A stretch of 64,000 nt of DNA from Crystallibacter sulfonylureivorans_A (GCF_047607445.1 NZ_JBLKRT010000001.1:182445-246444); one strand, 5' to 3'. Shown: positions 46,104 to 56,883, numbered from the stretch's first letter. The notes: generated from the sequence alone by a model not told the origin. Program-made: numbers and translations.

Positions 46104-47888
46104 GTGCGTTTCAAGATTTCCGTGGCCCTGATGGTGATCGGGCTGTTGGCCATCGCGCTGGGCATCGCCCAGCGCACCGTCTGGGCCCCGCCCGAGCGGG
46201 CATCTGCCAGCTACACGGCGGAGGGTACCGCTCCGGTGACCGTGATTGAACCGGAAGTCTTCGGCGTCCACGAGGAAGTGGATATCTCGGTGGAGGCCGA
46301 CGGCGAATTCCTCATGGCCATCGGCCGTGCCGGCGACGTCGACGCCTGGGTCGGGGAGGCAGCGCACACTTCCCTGACCGGCATCGAGGACGGCCAACTG
46401 CAGGGGACCGTGACCGAGGGGGAGGCCAAAGTGCCGAATCCCGCCGGCTCCGACCTCTGGGTCAGCGAGGAGCAGGGAGAGGGCAGCATGGAGCACCGTT
46501 GGGTGGCTCCGGCCGACGGCGAGTGGTCCATTCTGCTGGCCTCCGACGGCAGCGCCCCGGCTCCGACCAACGTGACCGTCACCTGGCCGAACGACACGTC
46601 CGTCCCGTGGTCGCTCGCCCTGATCATCCTGGGGGCCCTGCTGGTGGTGCTCGGCGTGGCGATGGCAGTGGTGTCCCGCCGTCCGAACCGCCAGACGCCG
46701 AACAACGACTCGCCGGGCACCGGATCCGGCTCGGGCGGCGGCACCGACAAACGGGCCGTGGCCGGCCCGGCGACCGCGCCGCTGGCCGCAACCGATGCCG
46801 CAAAGCCCGGCCGCGCTGACGAAGCCACAACTGCAGGGCCTGGTGCCGAGAATCCGGCAGAGGGTTCCCGCCCCTCCGGCCGCCCTTCCCTGATGGTCCG
46901 CCCCGCGCTGGGCCTGCGTGCTGCGGCCGCGGCGGGCACCGCCGTCGTGCTGGCCGCCGGCGCAACCATGCCGGCGCAGGCTGCTCCGTCCCAGGAAGCC
47001 GAGGAAGCCGCAGGGTTCCCGGTTGTGCAGGAGAGCCAACTGACGCGGATTATGGATTCGGTAGCGGCGTCGGTGTCGGAAGCCGACAAGGCACGGGACG
47101 CCGGCAAGCTGAAGCCGCGCGTCGGCGGAGCGGCCCTGACGGTCCGCGAGGCCAACTACACGGTGCGGGCCGAAAACGGCAAGGCACAGGCTCCGGTTCC
47201 GGTGGCGGCCGGACCGATCCTGACCTCGATGGTCAGCACCAGCACGGAGTGGCCGCGGACCGTGGTGACGGTGACCGAGGGCGAAGACAACCCGGTGCCG
47301 CAGGTTATTGTGCTCACGCAGCAGGATCCCCGATCGAACTACCGGATGGTGGGCGCGATGCAGATGCTGCCGGGAACCACCTTCCCGCAGGTCTCCACCG
47401 AGGGCGGCGGGACACCGGCTGTTCCGCTCGATGCCAAGGACGGCCTGCTCTACTCGCCGCAGGCAGCGGTGAAGATGGTTGCCGAAAACCTGGACAGCGG
47501 CAAGCACCAGGGCAAGATCGGCAAGAACACCTTCTCCGACCAGATCCAGAAGATCCAGAAGGACCAGGTCAAGTCCAACAAGAGCGCGGACATCTCCTTC
47601 CGCCGCAGCGTCGACAACAAATCGCTGAGCGCGCTGCGCACGGCCGACGGCGGCGCCGTGGTGTTCGGCCACATCAAGTCTGTGACCAGGAGCGTGCCGG
47701 CCGAAGCCGGTGCCACCGTGGAACTCTCGCCTGAGTTTGCCGCGCTGGCCGGTGACGACTCAACCACCGAAGGCGTGGACGTGACATACAGCGAAGCCGT
47801 CTTCCTGTACGTGCCGCCGGCCGAATCCGACGAGACGGTCAACCTGGTCGGGGTGGCCCAGGGCCTGGTGGACGCCAAGCTGAAGTAG
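46104..47888 (+). CDS. Membrane protein of unknown function, two exported domains
   Basis: Protein of 594 residues that I do not recognise. Segment 1 (about 4-22) is a signal anchor. Residues about 25-155 are a predicted outside domain with many beta-strands. Segment 2 (about 165-190) is followed by a disordered Ser/Pro/Ala/Gly linker. Segment 3 (about 268-292, ending MPAQAAPS) looks like a second signal sequence with an AXA-type cleavage site. Residues 300-594 form a second exported domain. The layout suggests an old fusion of two exported proteins. GTG start at 46104, weak ribosome-binding site; an ATG at 46131 is an alternative. Confidence 0.7.
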   Translation: MRFKISVALMVIGLLAIALGIAQRTVWAPPERASASYTAEGTAPVTVIEPEVFGVHEEVDISVEADGEFLMAIGRAGDVDAWVGEAAHTSLTGIEDGQLQGTVTEGEAKVPNPAGSDLWVSEEQGEGSMEHRWVAPADGEWSILLASDGSAPAPTNVTVTWPNDTSVPWSLALIILGALLVVLGVAMAVVSRRPNRQTPNNDSPGTGSGSGGGTDKRAVAGPATAPLAATDAAKPGRADEATTAGPGAENPAEGSRPSGRPSLMVRPALGLRAAAAAGTAVVLAAGATMPAQAAPSQEAEEAAGFPVVQESQLTRIMDSVAASVSEADKARDAGKLKPRVGGAALTVREANYTVRAENGKAQAPVPVAAGPILTSMVSTSTEWPRTVVTVTEGEDNPVPQVIVLTQQDPRSNYRMVGAMQMLPGTTFPQVSTEGGGTPAVPLDAKDGLLYSPQAAVKMVAENLDSGKHQGKIGKNTFSDQIQKIQKDQVKSNKSADISFRRSVDNKSLSALRTADGGAVVFGHIKSVTRSVPAEAGATVELSPEFAALAGDDSTTEGVDVTYSEAVFLYVPPAESDETVNLVGVAQGLVDAKLK

Positions 47889-47963
47889 CGTCGGCCCGGC
47901 CGGGCAGCGTCGCCTGCCGCCGCATAATTCCGGACCCCCGTCGAGACGTATTAGTGTGATGTC

Positions 47964-48923
47964 ATGACCACTCCAACTCCAGAGCAGGGCCCCGGGCCGT
48001 CTTCTGTCAGCCTGCGTGGCGCCGTTGACCTGTCGGCGCTGAAAAAGCCGCAGCAACCGGCTTCAGGTGCTCCGGCCGCGGCAGCCGGGGCACCGGGCAA
48101 CGGCGACACCGCAAGCTACATTGTCGAGGTCAACGAGCAAAGCTTCCAGGCGCTCGTACAACTTTCCGCGCAGGTTCCCGTGATCGTGGAGTTGACTGCA
48201 GCGTGGAGCGAGCTGGCGCAGCAGTTGGCCTCCGCGATGGCCGAGGTGACCAATGAGTTCGCCGGCCGGTTTGTCCTGGCGCGGGTGGACGTCGACGCCA
48301 GCCCGGGCATCGCCCAGGCCTTCCAGCTGCAGAGCGTGCCCGCCGCCGTCGCGCTGTTGAAGGGGCAGCCGATCCCGCTGTTCCAAGGCGCAGCGTCTGC
48401 CGATGAGCTGCGGCAGTTCGTCAACGAGTTGTTGAAGGTGGCAGAGGCGAACGGCGTGACCGGCACCGCCCCGGGCGCAGCTGACGCTCCGGCCGAGGAG
48501 GAGAAGCCGCTGCCGCCGCTGCATCAGGAAGCATTCGACGCCATCGAGGCCGGCGACTATGCCCGGGCCGCGGCGGCGTACCAGAAGGCGCTGGCCGAAC
48601 AGCCGGCCGATAACGAGGCCCGCACCGGGCTGTACCAGGTGCAGCTGCTGGAGCGGCTGCAAGGAGCCGATGCCAATGAGCTGCGCCGGGCCGCCGCCGA
48701 CCAGGGCGACGACCTTCAGGCTCAGCTGGCCGTAGCCGACTTGGACGTGTCCGGCGGCCACGTCGAGGACGCGTTCGCGCGGTTGGTCGGCTTCATCAGT
48801 CGGCATGCCGGAGACGAACGGGAAGCGGCCCGCGCGCGACTGGTGGAGCTGTTCGATGTGGTGGGCAGCTCCGACCCACGGGTCTCCAAGGCACGCCAGG
48901 CGTTGGCCCGGGCGCTCTTCTAG
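47964..48923 (+). CDS. Thioredoxin-fold/TPR co-chaperone (YbbN-like)
   Basis: Protein of 319 residues. A Pro/Gly/Ala-rich N-terminus leads into a thioredoxin-like domain (about 50-160). At the active-site position the sequence is TAAWSELAQQLA, so CXXC is absent and redox activity is not expected. TPR-type helices follow (about 170-319, with AAAAYQKALAEQPADNEARTGL). This matches actinobacterial YbbN/CnoX-like chaperones. TAGTGT lies 6 nt before the ATG (leaderless type). The OYE gene starts immediately after the stop. Confidence 0.82.
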   Translation: MTTPTPEQGPGPSSVSLRGAVDLSALKKPQQPASGAPAAAAGAPGNGDTASYIVEVNEQSFQALVQLSAQVPVIVELTAAWSELAQQLASAMAEVTNEFAGRFVLARVDVDASPGIAQAFQLQSVPAAVALLKGQPIPLFQGAASADELRQFVNELLKVAEANGVTGTAPGAADAPAEEEKPLPPLHQEAFDAIEAGDYARAAAAYQKALAEQPADNEARTGLYQVQLLERLQGADANELRRAAADQGDDLQAQLAVADLDVSGGHVEDAFARLVGFISRHAGDEREAARARLVELFDVVGSSDPRVSKARQALARALF

Positions 48924-50036
48924 ATGGCGCAGAGTCCTGCTGGCGGCCTGTTTGAGCCGATCCGGCTGCGCGGCATGCCGCTGGCCCATCGCGGCTGGGT
49001 GGCGCCCATGTGCCAGTACTCGGTTCGCCGGGACGATGCGCCGGGCATGCCAAATGACTGGCACCTGATGCATCTGGGCCAGTTCGCCGCCGGCGGCGCG
49101 GCACTGATTCTGACCGAGGCGACCGCGGTCAATGCCATTGGCAGGATCAGTCCACAGGACACCGGCATCTGGACCGACGCCCAGGCGCAGACGTGGAGCC
49201 GGATCATCGAGTTCGTGCACCGCTACGGTTCGGCGGACACCAAGATCGGCATCCAGCTGGCCCATGCCGGGCGCAAGGCCTCGACCTACCCGCCCTTTGC
49301 CCGGGAATCCGGATCCGTGCCGCACGCCGAGGGCGGCTGGCGGGCCGTTGCCCCGACCACCGGCGCCTTCGGCCGCTACGACGCGCCGTCGGCGCTGGAT
49401 GAGGCAGGCATCCGGCAGATTGTCTCCGATTTCCGCGACGCCGCGGCCCGCGCGGTCTGGGCGGGGTTCGACACCATCGAGATCCACGGCGCCCACGGCT
49501 ATCTGCTGCACCAGTTCCTGTCCCCGCTGATCAACACCCGCACCGATGAGTGGGGCGGCTCGGCGGCCAAGCGTGCGCGCCTGCTGCTGGAAGTAGTGGA
49601 CGCGGTCCGCGGCGTGATTCCGGATGCCATGCCGCTGCTGCTGCGCGTCTCTGCCAGCGACTGGGCGGACGGCGGACTGGAACCGGAAGCGGTGGCCGAC
49701 GTTGTCTCCCAGGCTGCCGCCCGGGGCGTGGACTTGGTGGATGTGTCCAGCGGCGGCGCGGTACACGGCGTGAACATTCCGCTGGGCCCGGGCTACCAGG
49801 TGCCCTTCGCTGCCGCTATCCGCCGTCAGACCGGCGTCCCGACCGGCGCCGTCGGGCTCATCACGACGCCTGCGCAGGCCGACACGGTCATCAGGGACGG
49901 CTCGGCCGACGCCGTACTGCTGGCCCGGGCCGCGCTGCGCGACCCGCACTGGTGGCAGCGCGCCGCCGTCGAACTGGGGCATGACTTGGCGTGGGCGCCG
50001 CAGTACGAGCGTGCTGCTGTGACGGAGAATTATTAG
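48924..50036 (+). CDS. Old-yellow-enzyme-type NADH:flavin oxidoreductase
   Basis: FMN-dependent ene-reductase of the YqjM branch, 370 residues. The modulating cysteine is C30 (VAPMCQYS), and the N-donor pair appears as QLAHAGRK. Active-site Tyr is in the RYDAPSALDEAG region, and the FMN-phosphate end is VGLITTPAQADTVI. Reduces activated C=C bonds; physiological substrate unknown. ATG directly follows the YbbN-like gene's stop. Confidence 0.87.
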   Translation: MAQSPAGGLFEPIRLRGMPLAHRGWVAPMCQYSVRRDDAPGMPNDWHLMHLGQFAAGGAALILTEATAVNAIGRISPQDTGIWTDAQAQTWSRIIEFVHRYGSADTKIGIQLAHAGRKASTYPPFARESGSVPHAEGGWRAVAPTTGAFGRYDAPSALDEAGIRQIVSDFRDAAARAVWAGFDTIEIHGAHGYLLHQFLSPLINTRTDEWGGSAAKRARLLLEVVDAVRGVIPDAMPLLLRVSASDWADGGLEPEAVADVVSQAAARGVDLVDVSSGGAVHGVNIPLGPGYQVPFAAAIRRQTGVPTGAVGLITTPAQADTVIRDGSADAVLLARAALRDPHWWQRAAVELGHDLAWAPQYERAAVTENY

Positions 50037-50072
50037 TCCTTGCGGATGATGCCCGCGCGGACGCCGCGTTGT

Positions 50073-50078
50073 TAGCGT
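50073..50078 (+). promoter_or_regulatory. -10 box for leaderless ABC ATPase
   Basis: TAGCGT, 6 nt before the ATG at 50085. Confidence 0.5.
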
Positions 50079-50084
50079 GGCGGT

Positions 50085-50974
<890 letters not shown>

Positions 50975-50993
<19 letters not shown>

Positions 50994-52546
50994 GACTGAA
51001 GCTGACGCTGCTGCGCAACGGCTTCAAACGCAGCCCGTGGCAGCTGGTCGGCGTGATCCTCGGCGGCCTCTACGCCGTCGGCGTGCTGGCACTGCTGATC
51101 GCCGGAATGTTCTTCCTCAGCTACACCGAGCCGGAGATGGCGCGCATGGTGGTGGTGCTGGGCGGATCCGCCGCGTTCCTGGGTTGGGCACTGATCCCGA
51201 TGATGGCCACCGGCGTGGACATGACACTGGACCCGGCCCGGTTCGTCACCTTTGCCGTGCCCATGCGGCAGCTGCTGCTGGGACTCGCCATCGGAGGCCT
51301 GGTGGGCATCCCGGGCGTGGTCACACTGGTGGCAGCGCTGGGACATGCGGCCGCCTGGTGGCAGCATCCGGCAGCGCTCGTGGCCGCGGTGCTGTGCGCG
51401 GGGATCGCCACGCTGACCTGCGTGGTGCTCTCCCGCGTGACCACCTCGGCATCCACTACTTTGGCGAGTTCGCGCCGGTTCAAGGACCTCAGCGGGGTCA
51501 TCGGCATCATTCCGCTGGTGCTGCTGGGCCCGATCACGATCGGCATCACCGAAGGGTTCCGCAGCTCGCAGGACTTCCTGCCGTCGCTGACCGAGGGCCT
51601 GGCCTGGTCGCCGCTGGGTGCTGTCTGGGCCGTCCCGGGCGACCTGGCGCTGGGCAACTGGGGTGCCGCCGCGGGCCGGCTGCTCATCGCGGTGGCCTTC
51701 CTCGCGGTGATGGCCTGGCTGTGGAAGCTGAGCCTGGCCCGCGCCCTGGTGACTCCGCCGTACAATGCGGTGTCCCGCAAGGCCGGCGGCAAGCTGGGCT
51801 GGTTCTCCCGGATGCCCGGCACCCCGGCGGGCGCAGTGGCGGCACGGGCACTGATCTACTGGTTCAAGGACCCGCGCTACGGCGCATCGCTGGTGTCCAT
51901 TCCGCTGATCCCGGTGGCCGTCTTCTTCGGCCTCTCGCAGGCCGGTGACTTCACCTTCATGCTCTGGCTGGGCCCGATGATCGCCTTCCTGCTCTCCTTC
52001 GGCATTTCCGCCGACATTGCCTACGACAACACAGCCTTCGCGCTGCACGTCACCACCGGCGTGAGCGGCCGGGCCGACCGGATCGGGCGCGTCGTGGCCT
52101 GCGCGGTGATCGCGCTGCCGGCCACCGTGCTGCTGACCGTGCTGCCGTTCGTCTTCATCGGCGAATGGCACTTGCTGGCCCCCGTCTCCGGCGTGGCGCT
52201 CGGAATCCTGTTGACCGGGCTGGGACTGTCCAGCGTGGTGTCGGCCCGTTACACCTACAACGTGCCGCTGCCGGGCGAAAGCCCGTTCAAGACCCCGCCC
52301 GGGTCGACCGCCCGGATGATGCTGGTCCAACTCGGTGGCCTCGGCGTGCTGGGTCTGCTCGCGCTGCCCGAGATCGTGCTGGCGCTGATCGGCGTGTTCA
52401 CCGGCGAGGCGCTGTGGGGCTGGCTGGCCCTGGTGGTCGGCGTCGTGCTGGGAGCGGTACTGCTGGTGGTCGGCATTGTGCTGGGCGGCCGCTGGTATGA
52501 CAGCCGCACGCCGGAACTGCTCCAGGCTGTGGCTAAAAACAAATAG
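50975..52546 (+). CDS. ABC exporter permease
   Basis: Membrane partner of the ATPase, 523 residues, about twelve hydrophobic segments in two halves separated by a hydrophilic stretch near residues 255-300. The overall pattern resembles ABC-2-type transporters of unknown cargo. The start could be GTG at 50975, with the ATPase end carrying GGAGGGGCTCG upstream. A strong terminator follows. Confidence 0.8.
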
Positions 52547-52574
52547 CCGGCCAACTCGGCTGCTGTGGCAGGCG

Positions 52575-52618
52575 AGGACGACGGCGGAGGCTGCCCTCCG
52601 CCGTCGTCCTTCCTTTTT
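52575..52618 (+). terminator. Rho-independent terminator after the ABC exporter
   Basis: Perfect 16-bp inverted repeat AGGACGACGGCGGAGG / CCTCCGCCGTCGTCCT with a CTGC loop, followed by TCCTTTTT. The strongest classic terminator in the window. Confidence 0.9.
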
Positions 52619-52638
52619 CAGGGGTTAAGATGGGTGGC

Positions 52639-52947
52639 ATGAGTCTTCCCCCGGATCCTTTCGAAAACGACCCCCGCGCGCCGCAGACCCCGGGCGGGTC
52701 CACGGCGACGATCGAGCGTGAAGAACTCCGCGAAGAGCTTGAGCCAGGCGACCGCGAACGCTTTGCGCACTATGTCCGCAAGGAAAAGATCATGGAGTCG
52801 GCACTGTCCGGCGAACCGGTGATCGCCCTGTGCGGTAAGGTCTGGGTGCCTGGTCGCGACCCGAACAAGTTCCCCGTCTGCCCCGACTGCAAGGCCATTT
52901 ATGACGGCCTGCGCCCCGGCGGCGACGATTCCGGCAAGAAGAAGTAG
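52639..52947 (+). CDS. DUF3039 domain protein
   Basis: Small actinobacterial protein of 102 residues. An acidic middle (REELREELEPGDRERF) is followed by a probable zinc ribbon: ALCGKVWVP and VCPDCKAIYD. Function unknown. The ATG at 52639 is chosen over 52630 because TAAGAT lies exactly 7 nt before it (leaderless pattern). Ends in a Gly/Lys tail. Confidence 0.78.
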   Translation: MSLPPDPFENDPRAPQTPGGSTATIEREELREELEPGDRERFAHYVRKEKIMESALSGEPVIALCGKVWVPGRDPNKFPVCPDCKAIYDGLRPGGDDSGKKK

Positions 52948-53031
52948 CGCTCCCACCCACCCGAAGCGGGCGCGTTCGGCGTCCGCTTACGCTGCCCCCT
53001 GCCTGCAAAGAAAGCTAGCTCTGGTTCCTTG

Positions 53032-54462
53032 ATGACCGAATCCACTGCCGTCCGCGCGCCCGGCGCCATGTCGGCTGCCTACCGGCCGCTGACGCTGGGT
53101 CTGCTGGCAGTGATTACGCTGGCGGCCTTCGAGGCGGTGGCAGTGGCGACGGCGATGCCCGTGGTGGCGGCCGACCTGGAAGGAAAGTCCGCCTACGGGC
53201 TGGCCTTCTCCATGTTCCTGACGGCCTCGCTGCTGGCCAGTGTGGTGGCCGGTGTCTGGTGCGACGCCAAGGGTCCGCGGCCGGCCCTTGGCGCGGGGCT
53301 GGTGCTGATGGTGGCCGGCCTGGTGCTGTCCGGGGTGGCCGGGGAGTTCTGGATTTTCACCGCCGGCCGGGCCGTGGCCGGACTGGGCGGCGGCTTCGCC
53401 ATCGTGGCCGTCTACGTGATCATCGGGCAGGTCTATCCGCAGCGGATGCAGCCGGTGGTGTTCGGCTGGCTGGCCGCAGCCTGGGTGGTTCCCTCGTTGG
53501 TGGGGCCGCTGGCCGCCGGTGTGGTTGCGGAGTACATTTCCTGGCGACTGGTGTTCTACGGCGTGGCACCCATCTTCCTGCTGGCCGTCCTGGTGATCTG
53601 GCCGCGGACGCGCAGCGTGGGTGCACCGGAAAACCCGACGATGGACCGACGCGCCGGACGCCTGCAGGCGGTGCGCGGCCTGATGCTGGCGGGCGGCGTG
53701 TTCCTGGCCCAGTGGGCACTGTTTGAAGCGGTCGCGGGAGGGACCGCCTGGCAGTTGGTCCTGTTATATGTGCTGGCCGCCGGGGGAGTGCTGCTGGCGC
53801 TGGTGGCGCTGCCCAAGCTCATGCCGGCCGGGACCATGCGGCTGCGCCGTGGATTGCCCAGCGTGATCGCCACCCGGGGACTGATCAACCTGGCGTTCTT
53901 TGGCGCCGAAGCTTTCATTCCGCTGATGCTGGTGGCGGCGCACGGGATCTCGCCGGCCACCGCGGGCCTGGCCCTGACGGCCGGCGCGGTGGGCTGGAGC
54001 ATCGGCTCCTGGGTGCAGGCACGGGTGCAGACCGCACGGCACCTGATGCTGGTGGCCGGCGCCGGTATCCTGACCGTCTGCATGGGGCTGATGGCGCTGG
54101 TGTCGGCGCCGTCGGTGCCGCTGTGGACGCTGATTCTGGTCTGGGCGCTGGCCGGGTTCTCCATGGGAGTGGCGTTGTCCACCACCTCGGTGCTGGTGCT
54201 GAAGATGTCCGCTCCCGAAGAGCGCGGACGCAACTCGGCGTCACTGCAGCTGGCCGACCAGCTGGGCGGCGTCGTGGGAACCGCGGGTGCGGGTGCGCTG
54301 TTTTCGCTGCTGCGCGATCCGGACAACCCCGGCGCGATCGGCGTCTATGTAGTGATGTGGCTGGTGCTGGCCGCGGTGGCTGCCGGCGGAATCGCCACCG
54401 GGTGGCGCAGCGCGGACCAGACGGAAGACAGACAGGAACAACGGGAGGAGGCCACCGAATGA
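53032..54462 (+). CDS. MFS transporter
   Basis: Major-facilitator membrane protein of 476 residues with about fourteen hydrophobic segments, a DHA2-like drug-efflux pattern. The motif A-like GVWCDAKGPRPALG follows segment 2, and the motif C-like WVVPSLVGPLAAGVV is in segment 5. Substrate unknown. An in-frame TTG directly precedes the chosen ATG. It overlaps the helicase gene start by 4 nt (ATGA). Confidence 0.82.
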   Translation: MTESTAVRAPGAMSAAYRPLTLGLLAVITLAAFEAVAVATAMPVVAADLEGKSAYGLAFSMFLTASLLASVVAGVWCDAKGPRPALGAGLVLMVAGLVLSGVAGEFWIFTAGRAVAGLGGGFAIVAVYVIIGQVYPQRMQPVVFGWLAAAWVVPSLVGPLAAGVVAEYISWRLVFYGVAPIFLLAVLVIWPRTRSVGAPENPTMDRRAGRLQAVRGLMLAGGVFLAQWALFEAVAGGTAWQLVLLYVLAAGGVLLALVALPKLMPAGTMRLRRGLPSVIATRGLINLAFFGAEAFIPLMLVAAHGISPATAGLALTAGAVGWSIGSWVQARVQTARHLMLVAGAGILTVCMGLMALVSAPSVPLWTLILVWALAGFSMGVALSTTSVLVLKMSAPEERGRNSASLQLADQLGGVVGTAGAGALFSLLRDPDNPGAIGVYVVMWLVLAAVAAGGIATGWRSADQTEDRQEQREEATE

Positions 54463-56246
54463 GCAATGACACACTATTTGGCGCGGGACCGGTGCTGCCG
54501 CCGGCATACCCGGAGCGGGCCGCGTGGGGAACGGCGCCCAAGCTGCGCCAGTGGCAGGCCGAGGCCCTGCAAAAGTACTTCGAGATGGCGCCGCAGGACT
54601 TCCTCGCCGTGGCTACGCCCGGCGCCGGCAAGACCACCTTCGCGCTGCGCGTGGCTACCGAACTGGTCGATCGCGGCCTCGTCAACCGAATCACCATCGT
54701 GGCCCCGACCGACCACCTCAAGCGGCAGTGGGCGGACGCTGCCGCCCGGGTAGGCCTCTCCATCGACCCGAACTTCAAGAACTCCGACGGTTCGCACGGC
54801 CGCGACTTCATCGGTGTCGCCGTCACCTATGCGCAGGTGGCGATGAAACCGCTGCTGCACCGGGCCAAGACCGAAGCCGCGAAAACACTGGTGATCCTGG
54901 ACGAAATCCACCACGGCGGCGACGCGCTCAGCTGGGGCGACGGCATCCGCGAGGCCTTTGAGCCGGCCGTCCGGCGGCTGGCGCTGACCGGTACCCCGTT
55001 CCGCTCCGACACCGCGGCCATTCCCTTCGTGGAGTACGCCGAGGACAAGGACGGCATCCGCCGCTCGCGGGCCGATTACACCTACGGCTACGGCAGCGCG
55101 CTGCGCGACCACGTGGTGCGCCCGGTGATGTTCATGGCCTACTCCGGCGAAATGCGGTGGCGGACCAGTTCGGGGGACGAGTACGCAGCGTCGCTCGGCG
55201 AAGCAGCAGTGACCAAGGACATCACGGCGCAGGCATGGCGGACGGCGTTGAACCCGCAAGGCCAGTGGATTCCGGCGGTGCTCGCCGCCGCCGACAAGCG
55301 GCTCACCGAGGTCCGCCGGGCCGTCCCCGACGCCGGCGGGCTGGTGATCGCCACCGACCACGACGACGCACGTGCCTACGCCGGCCAGCTGAAGAAGATT
55401 ACCGGCGAATCCGCCACGATCATCCTCTCCGACGACGCCGGTGCCTCCGAGAAGATTGAGTCGTTCTCCGCCGGCGACAGCCGCTGGATGGTCGCCGTGC
55501 GGATGGTCTCCGAAGGCGTGGACGTCCCGCGGCTTTCGGTGGGTGTCTACGCCACCTCCACGGCAACGCCGCTGTTCTTCGCGCAGGCCGTGGGCCGTTT
55601 CGTGCGCGCGCGGAAGCGCGGCGAAACGGCGTCGGTCTTCCTGCCGTCGGTGCCGAACCTCATGGAACTCGCCAACCAGATGGAACTGGAACGCGACCAC
55701 GCGCTGGACCGTCCGGACAAGGACAACGACGAAGGCTTCATTCCCGAAGAAGCGCTGATGGAGCAGGCCAACCGGGAGGACAAGGCCTCAGACGAGCTGA
55801 CCAAGCAGAAGTTCGAGGCGCTGGACTCCCAGGCCTCCTTCGACCGCGTGCTGTTCGACGGCGCAGAGTTCGGCACCGGCGGAGAGATCGGCAGTGAAGA
55901 TGAACTGGACTTCCTGGGCATCCCCGGCCTGCTGGATGCCGAGCAGGTGGGCGTGCTGCTGCGGCAGCGCCAGCAGGAGCAGCAGACCCGCAAGCGGCAG
56001 CGGGCCGGAGGAGCGGCCGCGGTTGAGCCTGCGCCGGCCGTGGTGGACCACCGCCAGCTGACCGAATTGCGCAACCAGCTGGCCAAGAACGTCTCAGCGT
56101 GGTCGGCCCGCTCCGGCATGCCGCACGGCGTGGTCCACTCCGAGCTGCGCCGCGTCTGCGGCGGTCCGGCCGTGGCCCAGGCCAACGAAGAGCAACTGAA
56201 CAAGCGGCTGAAGAAACTCCAAGACTGGTTCATCGGCCGCAAATAA
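54459..56246 (+). CDS. DEAD/DEAH-type superfamily II helicase
   Basis: Helicase of 595 residues. Motif I TPGAGKT at about 53-59, motif II DEIHH, motif III ALTGTPFR, motif VI QAVGRFVRARKRGE. A C-terminal region (from about 440) is charged, with an Arg/Gln-rich stretch before VDHRQLTELRNQLAKNVSAW. It resembles the conserved actinobacterial single-protein DEAD helicase family of unknown substrate. ATG at 54459 with GGGAGGAG correctly placed, overlapping the MFS stop. The repeat-rich GIY-YIG locus starts 15 nt after its stop. Confidence 0.85.
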   Translation: MSNDTLFGAGPVLPPAYPERAAWGTAPKLRQWQAEALQKYFEMAPQDFLAVATPGAGKTTFALRVATELVDRGLVNRITIVAPTDHLKRQWADAAARVGLSIDPNFKNSDGSHGRDFIGVAVTYAQVAMKPLLHRAKTEAAKTLVILDEIHHGGDALSWGDGIREAFEPAVRRLALTGTPFRSDTAAIPFVEYAEDKDGIRRSRADYTYGYGSALRDHVVRPVMFMAYSGEMRWRTSSGDEYAASLGEAAVTKDITAQAWRTALNPQGQWIPAVLAAADKRLTEVRRAVPDAGGLVIATDHDDARAYAGQLKKITGESATIILSDDAGASEKIESFSAGDSRWMVAVRMVSEGVDVPRLSVGVYATSTATPLFFAQAVGRFVRARKRGETASVFLPSVPNLMELANQMELERDHALDRPDKDNDEGFIPEEALMEQANREDKASDELTKQKFEALDSQASFDRVLFDGAEFGTGGEIGSEDELDFLGIPGLLDAEQVGVLLRQRQQEQQTRKRQRAGGAAAVEPAPAVVDHRQLTELRNQLAKNVSAWSARSGMPHGVVHSELRRVCGGPAVAQANEEQLNKRLKKLQDWFIGRK

Positions 56247-56260
56247 CCCTCCCCGCCCCT

Positions 56261-56350
56261 CCGGTGATCGACCAAGGCCGCTTGCGGCCGCGTGGAGATC
56301 CTCCAACCCCCGGTGATCGACCAAGGCCGCTTGCGGCCGCGTGGAGATCC
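56261..56350 (+). repeat. Two 41-bp palindromic repeats, left side of GIY-YIG gene
   Basis: Copies at 56261-56301 and 56310-56350, each reading CCGGTGATCGACCAA, stem GGCCGC-TT-GCGGCC, then GCGTGGAGATCC. The two copies are identical except for flanks. Confidence 0.93.
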
Positions 56351-56371
56351 GCCCGCGTCAAGAACCGCGTC

Positions 56372-56438
56372 CGGAATTGCACGCGGCTTAGACACCTCGC
56401 TCGTTCCTCGCTCGGCGATGCGCCGCTTAGCAATTCCG
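56372..56438 (+). repeat. 67-bp palindrome-ended element, left copy
   Basis: Terminal inverted repeats CGGAATTGC / GCAATTCCG. The interior carries CGAGCGAGG-type repeats. An inverted copy lies at 57244-57310, differing only at two mutually compensating positions in the ends. Confidence 0.92.
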
Positions 56439-56476
56439 ACCGCGGTAACGCGGTGATCGATCAAAGGCTTGCACGA

Positions 56477-56534
56477 CCGGTGATCGACCAAGGCCGCTTG
56501 CGGCCGCGTGGAGATCCGGCCGCGTGGAGATCCG
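56477..56534 (+). repeat. Third 41-bp palindromic repeat plus partial tail
   Basis: A full copy at 56477-56517, followed by a duplicated tail GGCCGCGTGGAGATCCG at 56518-56534. A related fragment GGTGATCGATCAAAGGC lies at 56452-56468. Confidence 0.9.
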
Positions 56535-56613
56535 TCCTCGCCCGTGCCCTGTGGAAACCGCCTGCCGACGCCGCAACTTTTTGGCACACTGGTCCTCCAA
56601 ACAGGAGGCGGGC

Positions 56614-56883
56614 ATGCCATACATGTACATCCTGCAGTGCGCGGACGGCAGCTTTTACGTTGGGAGCACGTGGGACCTGGAACGGCGGATCAGCGAGCAC
56701 GGAGCCGGTGAAGGCGCTGCCTATACCGCCCGCCGCAGGCCTGTACGTCTTGTCTACTGCGAAGAATTCAGCCGGGTAGAAGACGCGTTTACACGTGAGA
56801 AGCAGGTTCAGAACTGGAGCCGTGCCAAACGGATTGCCCTGATTGAGGGCAGGGCGGACGACCTCAAGAGCGATATGAAATAA
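56614..56883 (+). CDS. GIY-YIG domain endonuclease
   Basis: Single-domain nuclease of 89 residues (UPF0213/YhbQ-like size). The GIY-YIG-equivalent motifs are YMYILQC and FYVGST near residues 3-20; the catalytic Arg is in ERRISEH, and the metal-binding Glu in FTREKQVQNWSR. All expected active-site residues appear present. ATG at 56614 has a strong AGGAGG at 5 nt spacing. Unlike solitary YhbQ genes, it is embedded between arrays of palindromic repeats in opposite orientations, which makes a role in repeat movement or maintenance worth testing. Confidence 0.85.
   Translation: MPYMYILQCADGSFYVGSTWDLERRISEHGAGEGAAYTARRRPVRLVYCEEFSRVEDAFTREKQVQNWSRAKRIALIEGRADDLKSDMK

Larger units (their letters stand above)
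56247..56613. other. Repeat-filled gap between helicase and GIY-YIG gene
   Basis: The 367-bp interval holds three 41-bp hairpin repeats, the left 67-bp element and partial repeats. No protein-coding potential beyond repeat-derived frames. The last 80 bp before the GIY-YIG gene are unique and include its AGGAGG. Confidence 0.8.
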
